Assembly: GCA_024691105.1 (NCBI GenBank) | Contig: JAILNY010000082.1 | Coordinates: forward strand, 1 to 22,225 | Direction: 5' to 3' | Source: Treponema sp. | GTDB taxonomy: Bacteria > Spirochaetota > Spirochaetia > Treponematales > Treponemataceae | Length of the DNA stretch: 22,225 nt | Shown here: in pieces, positions 6,695-13,296 of the stretch | Layout of the letters: each line of letters begins with the position of its first letter | Numbering within the stretch: the stretch's first letter is position 1 | Position numbers and translations under genes: made by a program | The notes under the pieces: model-generated | Told to the model about the DNA's origin: nothing | The model's input: the letters and a program-made list of their open reading frames with translations, nothing else | The model's database searches: none

Positions 6695-8416
6695 TTAATT
6701 TCCCCAGCTCATAATCGGGTCATCAATCGGCTTACCGCCTGGAACCATCGGCAATACCATCTCGTCAATATCAACTTTGGCATCGATAATGCAAGGCTTG
6801 TTAAGCTTAAATGCCTTTTCAAATACCTTTTCAAATTCAGCAGCATTACCAGCGCGGAATCCGTCAATTCCGTAAGCCTCGGCAAGTTTTACCCAGTCCG
6901 GACCAAAGTCGAGCGTTGTCTGACTGAACCTGTTTCCATAGAAAATCTTCTGCCACATGCGTACATTTCCAAGTGAATTGTTATTAACAACTACGATTAC
7001 TATTGGAAGATTATAATGTCCGATTGTTGCAAGTTCATTACAGTTCATGCGGAAGCTTCCGTCACCTGCAATGTGAACAACGCGGGATTTTGGATTTGCA
7101 CACTGAATACCGATTGCAGCACCTGTTCCAAAGCCCATTGTTCCAAGTCCACCAGAAGTGTTGAATGTACGCGGCTTGTTGAATGGATAGAACTGCGCAG
7201 TCCACATCTGATGCTGGCCAACTTCTGTTGTGATGAATGTATCATCACCTGCAATTTTGTTTATGCACTCGCAGATAAATTTTGGATTAATCGAATCCTT
7301 TGGTTCTTTAAAGTAACATTCAGGAACGTCTTTTTTCCATTCATTAATTTTAGAAAGCCATTCATCGTGCTTTGCCTTGTTAACAAGAGGAAGAAGTCGC
7401 TTAAGAACATCTTTTACGTCGCCGATTAAGCATTCGTCTGTTGTAACATTCTTGTTAATTTCTGCAGGGTCAATATCAATATGTAAAACCTTACTGTTTG
7501 CGGCAAAATGTTTCGGGTCTCCAAGAACGCGGTCGCTGAAACGTGCACCAAGAGCAATTACAAGGTCGCTGTTTGTAATACCAAGATTACTTGCATTTGT
7601 TCCGTGCATACCAATCATCCATGTACAAAGAGGATGCTTTGCAGGGAATACATCGCGGCCCATAAGACTTTCGCAAACAGGAATATCAGCTTTTTCTGCA
7701 AGCTCTAAAAGTTCTTTTTCTGCACCAGAGATTTTTACACCACCACCTGCATAGATAATAGGACGTGTCGATGAGTTTATCATTTCAGCAGCTGACTTTA
7801 AGCTTTCTTCTGTCGGAACAGAAACTGTAAGCGATCTTTTTAAGTTTGCACGGTTAAGCGCTTCTTTTGTAACGGCTTCGTCAGGATTAGAAAGAGGCTC
7901 AAAATCAAACTGAGCCGAAGTTACATCCTTTGGAATGTCGATAAGGACAGGGCCCGGGCGACCGGTTTTAGCAATGACAAAGGCTTCGCGGATTGTCTGC
8001 GCCAGATCCTTTACGTCCATGACCATAAAGTTATGTTTTGTAATCGGCATTGTAACGCCTGTGATGTCAATTTCCTGGAATGAATCTTTGCCCAAAAGTG
8101 GTTTTACTACGTTACAAGTGATTGCAACAAGCGGAATTGAATCCATGTATGCGTTTGCAATTCCTGTTACAAGATTTGTAGCGCCCGGGCCCGAGGTTGC
8201 CATACAGACACCAACTTTTCCAGTCGAGCGCGAGTAACCGTCTGCGGCATGGCAGGCAGCCTGTTCATGAGCTGTCAAAATATGAGTAATGCGGTCTGAG
8301 TTTTTATAAAGTTCATCGTAAATATTAAGAATTGCACCGCCTGGATAACCAAATACAGTTTTTACGCCCTGTTCAACAAGGCATTCAATTACAATCTGTG
8401 CGCCAGTAATTTTCAT
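6695..8416 (-). CDS. ilvB: Acetolactate synthase large (catalytic) subunit
   Basis: This is a thiamine-diphosphate enzyme that condenses pyruvate to acetolactate, or pyruvate with 2-ketobutyrate, in valine, leucine and isoleucine synthesis. It is 573 residues, the normal length. The N-terminal TPP domain shows FGYPGGAILNIYDEL (22-36) and the catalytic Glu of HEQAACHAADGY at E51. The central domain has IYAGGG (221-226). The C-terminal TPP domain has GDGSF at 451-455 and NNN at 478-480, the GDG...NN metal/TPP motif. The order and length fit the biosynthetic AHAS type. ATG 8416 has AGGA seven bases upstream. No ilvN small subunit is beside it. It is the last gene before a strong terminator and lies behind lipid and sugar transferase genes, an unusual context. 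Confidence 0.95.
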   Translation of the reverse strand: MKITGAQIVIECLVEQGVKTVFGYPGGAILNIYDELYKNSDRITHILTAHEQAACHAADGYSRSTGKVGVCMATSGPGATNLVTGIANAYMDSIPLVAITCNVVKPLLGKDSFQEIDITGVTMPITKHNFMVMDVKDLAQTIREAFVIAKTGRPGPVLIDIPKDVTSAQFDFEPLSNPDEAVTKEALNRANLKRSLTVSVPTEESLKSAAEMINSSTRPIIYAGGGVKISGAEKELLELAEKADIPVCESLMGRDVFPAKHPLCTWMIGMHGTNASNLGITNSDLVIALGARFSDRVLGDPKHFAANSKVLHIDIDPAEINKNVTTDECLIGDVKDVLKRLLPLVNKAKHDEWLSKINEWKKDVPECYFKEPKDSINPKFICECINKIAGDDTFITTEVGQHQMWTAQFYPFNKPRTFNTSGGLGTMGFGTGAAIGIQCANPKSRVVHIAGDGSFRMNCNELATIGHYNLPIVIVVVNNNSLGNVRMWQKIFYGNRFSQTTLDFGPDWVKLAEAYGIDGFRAGNAAEFEKVFEKAFKLNKPCIIDAKVDIDEMVLPMVPGGKPIDDPIMSWGN

Positions 8417-8619
8417 TATGCTTTCCTTATTAAGTGAATTTTATTAGTGAATTTATCAAGTCCGGCATGCCTTTTCCACTGCCGGCTCCGCACAAAATCA
8501 CGGACATCCGTAAAAATCTGCGGACTTAAATAATACTGTTTTTCTTTAATATATTCAATCGCGCGATTTTCCGTAGAACTGTTCGTAACATTCCCACCAC
8601 TCGCGCTCATTCTCATCAT
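8416..8619 (-). CDS. Possible small protein overlapping acyltransferase and ilvB (67 aa)
   Basis: A 67-residue frame opens inside the 3' end of the acyltransferase gene and closes in a TAATG overlap with the ilvB start. Such an overlap is typical of translational coupling. The product is basic, and nothing in it is recognised. Against it: no Shine-Dalgarno stands before any of its ATGs (8619, 8616, 8610), and it overlaps the upstream gene by 65 bases. A promoter and a different short frame explain the same region. It is kept as a low-confidence call. Confidence 0.25.
   Translation of the reverse strand: MMRMSASGGNVTNSSTENRAIEYIKEKQYYLSPQIFTDVRDFVRSRQWKRHAGLDKFTNKIHLIRKA
8430..8507 (-). CDS. 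Candidate ilvB leader peptide (25 codons, or 12 from an internal ATG)
   Basis: A short frame from ATG 8507 (or internal ATG 8468, with GGA six bases upstream) ends in tandem TAA TAA at 8427-8432, just before the ilvB ribosome site. The 12-codon version reads MPDLINSLIKFT, with the codons TTG ATA and CTA ATA for Leu-Ile twice. The longer version adds SVIL near its start. Branched-chain residues make up 7 of 25. This is suggestive of translation-sensed control, but no terminator hairpin fits in the 10 bases between its last stop and ilvB. It may be chance. Confidence 0.25.
   Translation of the reverse strand: MSVILCGAGSGKGMPDLINSLIKFT
8462..8485 (-). repeat. Stem-loop in the ilvB leader
   Basis: CCGGCA (8462-8467) and TGCCGG (8480-8485) are perfectly complementary across a 12-base loop. 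It lies about 60 bases after the predicted ilvB transcription start and overlaps the candidate leader peptide. No T-run follows, so a translational or stabilising role is more likely than termination. Confidence 0.4.
8530..8558 (-). promoter_or_regulatory. Candidate internal promoter for ilvB
   Basis: TTGAAT (complement of 8553-8558), a 17-base spacer and TATTAT (complement of 8530-8535) start at the stop codon of the acyltransferase gene. Transcription from about 8523 would give a leader of about 107 bases before ilvB. This would let ilvB be expressed apart from the upstream cluster. Confidence 0.5.
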
Positions 8620-9358
8620 GCATGCGCTTGATGTTGGCCTTTTTGTCGAGTGCCGGGTCAGGATAAATCGGCTTTAAAAAGTGAATGTTAAACTGCCTGA
8701 GTTGAATTCCATTGGCGTCAAATTTATTCTGTAATTTAAACGTAATGAACGCAGGAACTACCGGCACATTATTGTTCACCGCATAATGATATGCGCCGTC
8801 CATCAGCGGGCGCGGCCTCTCGTAGCACCACCACTCCGATGCTTCCGGAAAAAACAGAATTCCCGTTCCTTTTTTAAGATAGTATTTAACGGCATCATTA
8901 AACTTGTGGGCAACACGCGGGGTGTTCTTAAACGGTAAAATTCCATCTGCACGCATAAGGTCGCCAAGCATACCTTCGCGGTTATTAAAATCGGCCGTCA
9001 TTATCTTTATCTTTTTTGGCTGGAGAGCCCAGATCATAACAAGGCCGTCAAATTTATTAACGTGATTACATGTATAAACTGCGCCCTTGATTCCCTTAAG
9101 ATTTTCTTTACCAAAAACCTTTGTCTTAAAAATACATCTGTTTAAAATTGCGTTGAATGTTTTTAAAAACCAGGTTCGGCGCCACCAATATCTGATTGCA
9201 AGAGCCGGCCCCGGAATATATGGAAAATTTTCGTCAACAGGAAGACAGCCGACATAGCTTAACGGATCAAGATGGTCGCTAAAGCGGCCTTCTTTTTCGG
9301 CAACAGCGATTTTTTCTAAAACGTCTGGTGTAGTTCCTGCAAGATCAAAAAAGTTCAT
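8555..9358 (-). CDS. PlsC-type lysophospholipid/glycolipid acyltransferase
   Basis: This is a probable membrane-associated acyltransferase of 267 residues that moves a fatty acyl chain to a lipid or sugar hydroxyl. The catalytic H-x4-D box is in CNHVNKFDG (H99, D104). The second motif, FFPEASEW (169-176), corresponds to the family's FPEGT/S block, followed by a basic ERPRPL segment. There is no obvious long N-terminal helix. ATG 9358 has GGAG eight bases upstream and lies 11 bases after the GT2 gene, so it is part of the same operon. The acceptor is unknown. Association with two glycosyltransferases suggests a glycolipid, not only phosphatidic acid. Confidence 0.85.
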   Translation of the reverse strand: MNFFDLAGTTPDVLEKIAVAEKEGRFSDHLDPLSYVGCLPVDENFPYIPGPALAIRYWWRRTWFLKTFNAILNRCIFKTKVFGKENLKGIKGAVYTCNHVNKFDGLVMIWALQPKKIKIMTADFNNREGMLGDLMRADGILPFKNTPRVAHKFNDAVKYYLKKGTGILFFPEASEWWCYERPRPLMDGAYHYAVNNNVPVVPAFITFKLQNKFDANGIQLRQFNIHFLKPIYPDPALDKKANIKRMHDENEREWWECYEQFYGKSRD

Positions 9359-9369
9359 TCAAATATCTC

Positions 9370-10662
9370 CTACGCCTCTTCTACTGTAACGCGCTCAATT
9401 TCTGACCAGCCGGCAGCGTTCTTGCGTCCAAAGATTGCCTTAACTTCGATCGGAATATAGCCCATGTAAAAAATCGGATGTCCAAACAGAACAAGAATAA
9501 ATGTCCATGGATTTAAATCCATTTCTTTTGAATATCCGACAAGCGCAATAACAGTAGGAAAAAAGAACGCTGCATAAACTGTTACAAGTGACTGCAATGC
9601 AAGCTTTGCAAATTCTGCAGCATTTGTTCCACCGTTAAAATAACTCATTACAGAAAGTCCGCCACATACAAGAGCTGTTCCAAGCATTGTTGCAACAAAT
9701 GCATAAACAATCCAAAGACAGAACATAAAGTAATTATTTGCAATTGCCTTTAATCCGCGTTTTCTGAACAATCTTGTTGCAAACAAAAAGTCTGCATGAG
9801 TAAGACCGTCCATCCAGCGTGAGCGGCGCTTGTTTGTCTCTGCAAGAGTCGGGCTTTCTTCTACATAAATCTTTGCAAAAGAATAATAAACTGTTCTGTA
9901 ATCGTTTACAGCACAGTCTCTCTGAAATTCCATATCCTCTGTAAGTGTCGAGCGATGAATCCATCCGTTGTATTTTTCGATGATGTAACTGCGGATTAAA
10001 ATTCCTGTTGTGATTGTCATTGTTGTAAGATTGTGGCGGCTTTTAAAGCGGTTACCAAGCTCATCCATAAAGTACCAGATAAGGGCATTCCAGCGGGTTG
10101 CCATTGTGCGGTCTTTTTTTGTTCCATAGTAAAAATTCTTTACAAGCTTTTTTGAATTTACAACATCAACATCGTCGGCAAATGCATTGTTCATTTCTTC
10201 CATATAAGTTGACTCAAGAACACAGTCAGCGTCAACAATCATAAAGCCGTCGTATTTGCCAGGATACTTTTTAAGAATCTGCTTAAAGCCGTAATCAAGA
10301 CAATCGCCTTTGCAAGTCTGGCTCTCGTCAACAAATGCGTGTGCTTTTGCAAGCTTTGCATACTGAATTACCGGGTCGTTCTTTTCTTTTACAACTACAA
10401 AGACATCAAAATAATCTCTGTCATAAGTCTGCTTATTAATTGATTCCAAAAGCGGAAGAATTGTTTTTCCTTCGTTGCGTGCAGGAATCAAAAGCGCAAA
10501 GCGGTTTTTCTTTTCTGCTTTAAGCTGCTTTTGCGGAATAAATGCATAAAAATATGCAATAATTCTCGGCATATACAAAACTACAAAAATCAATGTAATA
10601 AGTTCCGGAAAGTTTAAGTTTTTTAATAAGTCAAATGGATTAATTAAAATATTTCCAAGCAT
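9370..10662 (-). CDS. Membrane GT2 glycosyltransferase (BcsA/NodC-like signature)
   Basis: This 430-residue inner-membrane GT2 enzyme would use a nucleotide sugar on the cytoplasmic side. An N-terminal membrane segment (about 20-42) precedes the GT-A domain, which has LIPARNEGKTILPLLESI near 58-75, DAD at 144-146, TED at 241-243 and RRSRW at 279-283. This is the D, DxD, TED, (R/Q)xxRW set seen in processive GT2 synthases. Three C-terminal hydrophobic segments follow (about 313-337, 360-378 and 386-404). A longer frame begins at 10683, but ATG 10662 has AAGGAG eight bases upstream. That site is formed by the end of the GT8 gene, whose stop is only 4 bases away. Whether it makes a polymer or adds single sugars to a lipid cannot be told. 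Confidence 0.87.
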   Translation of the reverse strand: MLGNILINPFDLLKNLNFPELITLIFVVLYMPRIIAYFYAFIPQKQLKAEKKNRFALLIPARNEGKTILPLLESINKQTYDRDYFDVFVVVKEKNDPVIQYAKLAKAHAFVDESQTCKGDCLDYGFKQILKKYPGKYDGFMIVDADCVLESTYMEEMNNAFADDVDVVNSKKLVKNFYYGTKKDRTMATRWNALIWYFMDELGNRFKSRHNLTTMTITTGILIRSYIIEKYNGWIHRSTLTEDMEFQRDCAVNDYRTVYYSFAKIYVEESPTLAETNKRRSRWMDGLTHADFLFATRLFRKRGLKAIANNYFMFCLWIVYAFVATMLGTALVCGGLSVMSYFNGGTNAAEFAKLALQSLVTVYAAFFFPTVIALVGYSKEMDLNPWTFILVLFGHPIFYMGYIPIEVKAIFGRKNAAGWSEIERVTVEEA

Positions 10663-10666
10663 ATTT

Positions 10667-11491
10667 TTAACTCCTTTTTTCAAATTCTTTTTTCAGTACA
10701 ACGTATTCTTCAAGAACATCGTCATACTCATGTATTTTATAAATATTATGCATTCTTTCAATTTCCCAAGGCTTGATGTTTATCGTGTGATAAAACGGCC
10801 ATAACCTTATGGATTTTGAAAAATGCTGAATCACAGTATTTTTGTGAAGCATTCGCTGCTCGTTATATCTTGTAGAAAAGAATTTCTTTTTTGTAACAAC
10901 TCTGTTAAGCGCTGTCTGATCCGGAAAATACATTTTGTGCGTTCTGCAATATTCACGAACACGCGCAAAAAATCCGTTCTGCTTAATCAGTGCCATATTC
11001 AAAAGAAGAACGCCCGCATTCTGATAATCATAATGAAGGAAAAATTTTCCAAGATAATCAATTGCAGCAGCATATTCATAACCTGCCATATCTGTCTGGA
11101 ATACAGAAGAAATATCGCCGTGCGCAATTGTATCTGTATCCATATACAAAATGAGGCTTGGAATATCTTCGATATAATCTGCAAAAAGACGAGCTAATGT
11201 ATATGGTCCGTAATTTGTCTGAAGATTTGGACAGTCACTCATCTCTTTCTTAAAAGGTTCTGTCAAATCACAAAGATGAATGCGGCTTTCATCGTTCACC
11301 TTTTTAATCTGCTTTTCAAGAAAATCTATATGAGCTTTTTCTACCGGACAATATTTTTCGTTAAGTTCACGCAAATCCATTGTAAGAACATAAACGTCAA
11401 GCGGCTCTTTACAATGCTTTGTAACCGACAAAAGCGAAATCAACATTCCGTCAAAAACCTTGTCGTTTCCACAATACATTATAGGTAACAT
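10667..11491 (-). CDS. GT8-family glycosyltransferase
   Basis: This is a 274-residue cytoplasmic glycosyltransferase of the retaining GT8 type. It opens with the family strand MLPIMYCGNDKVFDG and a SLLSVTKHC helix. It has the metal/nucleotide-sugar DxD as YMDTDT (D118, D120), a FNAGVLL-type segment (YQNAGVLLLNM), PDQTALN, and a C-terminal IQHFS...KPWE block where the family places its second metal His. ATG 11491 has AGGAG eight bases upstream, inside the last codons of the preceding gene (gap 5 bases). It is translationally linked with the acyltransferase before it and the GT2 after it. Donor sugar and acceptor are unknown. Confidence 0.88.
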   Translation of the reverse strand: MLPIMYCGNDKVFDGMLISLLSVTKHCKEPLDVYVLTMDLRELNEKYCPVEKAHIDFLEKQIKKVNDESRIHLCDLTEPFKKEMSDCPNLQTNYGPYTLARLFADYIEDIPSLILYMDTDTIAHGDISSVFQTDMAGYEYAAAIDYLGKFFLHYDYQNAGVLLLNMALIKQNGFFARVREYCRTHKMYFPDQTALNRVVTKKKFFSTRYNEQRMLHKNTVIQHFSKSIRLWPFYHTINIKPWEIERMHNIYKIHEYDDVLEEYVVLKKEFEKRS

Positions 11492-11496
11492 TTTTT

Positions 11497-12330
11497 TTAA
11501 CTCCTGACATCTTTAACCGCACTCTCATCCAAAGCGGTCTGATCCTTAGCCCTATACTCGTAGTGAATATATTCATAAGTTGAATTTTTACTTCGTTCAA
11601 CCATCGTATTATAAACAGTATTACGAAGTTGTTCTATTGCCTCCTTTTTTGGCAGACTTGAATCTGCTTCAAAAGGTCCGTCAACATAAGCGGTAATATT
11701 CGGTTTATCAGAAAAACGTCTTTTCTGATAAGTTACCGTAAAACAAAAGGTCTTAAGTCCGTAAGTTATCGGAAATCTGAATGAATCCGAGGCAAACGGT
11801 CTTATCTTTGTATAATACGGCCAGATATGTGCTTCCGGATAAATTACAATGCACTTTTTTTGCCCCGCAAGGCGTGTAAGATATTCCATAAAGCCGCGCA
11901 TTCCAGCAATCTTATTCGGAAGCGGAACTGCACCAATCATCTTCATAAAAGTCTGAGTCCCCGGAAGCGAAATATTATCCGCATTTACGACAACCGCACA
12001 CTCTGTCGGGAAAGTAATCATTGACGGCATGTAACCGTCTCCCGGAATCTGAGTATGATTTGCAAACAGATAAAATGACTGCTTTTTGCCGTTTGCATCT
12101 CGCGCCTGCTTTAAGACACGACGGTTTACTACCTTAAAGTGAAACTTTAACTTAACATAAAACCACGCAATCGGCGTCATTATTATTCTGTACAGAATGA
12201 ACGCTATTAAATTCCAGAAAAAATTTTTAGGGCGGTATACATAATTCTGATCAACTGTTACCGTTTTACGGGTTACCCCTGAAAATTCATCGTTTTTTTC
12301 ATCACTGTAGTAGCGGACTTCTCTGTTCAT
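11497..12330 (-). CDS. PlsC-like acyltransferase with H-x5-D spacing
   Basis: This is a 277-residue membrane-bound acyltransferase-like protein and the first gene of the glycosyltransferase cluster. A hydrophobic segment at about 38-58 precedes the putative catalytic block FANHTQIPGDGYMPS. Here His92 and Asp98 are five residues apart, not the usual four. The second block is VIYPEAHIWPYYTKIRPF (from residue 162), matching the PEGT/S position of the family. The coherent pairing of the two blocks suggests a subfamily and not a decayed enzyme. No Shine-Dalgarno lies at the usual distance from ATG 12330; the nearest GAGGAA is about 18 bases away. Substrate is unknown; glycolipid acylation is inferred from neighbours. 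Confidence 0.78.
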   Translation of the reverse strand: MNREVRYYSDEKNDEFSGVTRKTVTVDQNYVYRPKNFFWNLIAFILYRIIMTPIAWFYVKLKFHFKVVNRRVLKQARDANGKKQSFYLFANHTQIPGDGYMPSMITFPTECAVVVNADNISLPGTQTFMKMIGAVPLPNKIAGMRGFMEYLTRLAGQKKCIVIYPEAHIWPYYTKIRPFASDSFRFPITYGLKTFCFTVTYQKRRFSDKPNITAYVDGPFEADSSLPKKEAIEQLRNTVYNTMVERSKNSTYEYIHYEYRAKDQTALDESAVKDVRS

Positions 12331-12361
12331 ATTATTTAGACACCGTATTCCTCAAAAAGTT

Positions 12362-12381
12362 GCGCATAGTTGCTATGAGCG
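12362..12381. repeat. Bulged hairpin between divergent genes
   Basis: GCGC-ATAG, a 3-base loop TTG, then CTAT-GA-GCGC form an 8-bp stem with a 2-base bulge. On the minus strand it lies near the 5' end of the acyltransferase-cluster leader. On the plus strand it overlaps the -35 region of the TPR gene promoter. Confidence 0.35.
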
Positions 12382-12398
12382 CCGTTTTATATTATTGT
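12370..12398 (+). promoter_or_regulatory. Candidate promoter of the TatT-like TPR gene
   Basis: TTGCTA (12370-12375), a 17-base spacer and TATTGT (12393-12398). The predicted start falls at about 12405-12406, the ATG itself, so the message would be leaderless. The -10 shares bases with the opposite promoter's -10. Strength is moderate at best. Confidence 0.35.
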
Positions 12399-12423
12399 AT
12401 CGGATATGAAAGAATTTATTCAA
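12394..12423 (-). promoter_or_regulatory. Candidate promoter of the acyltransferase/glycosyltransferase cluster
   Basis: TTGAAT (complement of 12418-12423), an 18-base spacer and TACAAT (complement of 12394-12399). The -35 lies inside the divergent TPR gene. The predicted start near 12387 gives a leader of about 57 bases that contains the bulged hairpin at 12362-12381. Confidence 0.5.
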
Positions 12424-13266
12424 TCCAGACGCATTTTTTGCGTAGCATTTGCAATATTTGCCTTTATTTGCATTCCTGCGCACTCAAATGCAACTCTTAC
12501 ACCTTACGAACAGTCCTGCATAGACAAAATGATGGCCTTCCGCGTGTCAATCTGCGCCTTAGATCCGTCACAGGCACTAGCAAAAGTCGATTCTTACAGG
12601 GCAAAAGTGCTTTCCAGCGAAGAATGCACTAAAATTTCAGAAGAGACTCAGCTTATTTTAGACACATTCTTAGTGCTTGAATCATTCAACTATATTTATG
12701 AACGTAATCAGACCGACCCGCGCCTTAAAACGCTCATATTAGCGCAGTATGACAAGCTCAACGCCTATATCGAAAAAAACAAAGATTCTACTATTAATAA
12801 GTGGCTTTACTGCATTGCAGGAGATGCAATTTCGTGCACAATGGGCTTTGTTTCTACAAGTGAAGCAATGAAACGCGGTCTTACAATTAAAGACTACTAT
12901 CTTAAAGCGCTTGAACAGGATCCAAATTTTTCAATGGCACTTGTAAATGCAGGACAGTGGTTTTTTCAGGCGCCTGCAATCGGCGGCGGAAGTAAACAAA
13001 AGGCCCGCAGTTATTTTGAGCGCGCACTAAAGGCTTCGCGCAATAATGCAGAAAGCTATTATGCAAAAGCAATGCTTTCACAGTGTAAATTCAGCGACGG
13101 CGAAAAAGATACTGCCGCAGAGCTTCTTGAGCAGGCACTTTCTCTTGCTCCCGGAAGCCGACTTATCCTTAAAATGAAAGAAGTAAATTCAGTCGGAGAG
13201 AATTACTTTTACTACATCGTTCACCGTGCCGAAGTAGATAAAAAAATTGCAAAAAAAGCAAACTAG
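12406..13266 (+). CDS. Exported TPR protein, TatT-like (TRAP-transporter associated family)
   Basis: This is a 286-residue protein with an N-terminal signal sequence (basic MKEFIQSRR, hydrophobic core 11-24, possible cleavage after PAHSNA), so it is probably periplasmic. No proper lipobox is visible. The C-terminal half holds helix pairs of TPR type, such as YYLKALEQDPNFSMALVNAG, ARSYFERALKASRNNAESYY and AAELLEQALSLAPGS. A PAIGGGSKQKA turn resembles the family defined by the T. pallidum TatT protein, which accompanies TRAP transporters. The family assignment is tentative. No TRAP DctP/Q/M genes are next to it. ATG 12406 has only a weak GGA two bases upstream. Its 3' end contains the promoter of the following acyltransferase/glp operon. 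Confidence 0.72.
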   Translation: MKEFIQSRRIFCVAFAIFAFICIPAHSNATLTPYEQSCIDKMMAFRVSICALDPSQALAKVDSYRAKVLSSEECTKISEETQLILDTFLVLESFNYIYERNQTDPRLKTLILAQYDKLNAYIEKNKDSTINKWLYCIAGDAISCTMGFVSTSEAMKRGLTIKDYYLKALEQDPNFSMALVNAGQWFFQAPAIGGGSKQKARSYFERALKASRNNAESYYAKAMLSQCKFSDGEKDTAAELLEQALSLAPGSRLILKMKEVNSVGENYFYYIVHRAEVDKKIAKKAN

Positions 13267-13275
13267 TCTTACAAT
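13247..13275 (+). promoter_or_regulatory. Promoter of the acyltransferase-glp-acyP operon
   Basis: TTGCAA (13247-13252), a 17-base spacer and TACAAT (13270-13275), overlapping the end of the TPR gene. Transcription would start near 13282, at or inside the first ATG of the long frame. That makes the second ATG (13297, preceded by GGAG) the usable start. Confidence 0.6.
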
Positions 13276-13296
13276 AGTTTAATGGAGTACAAAACA

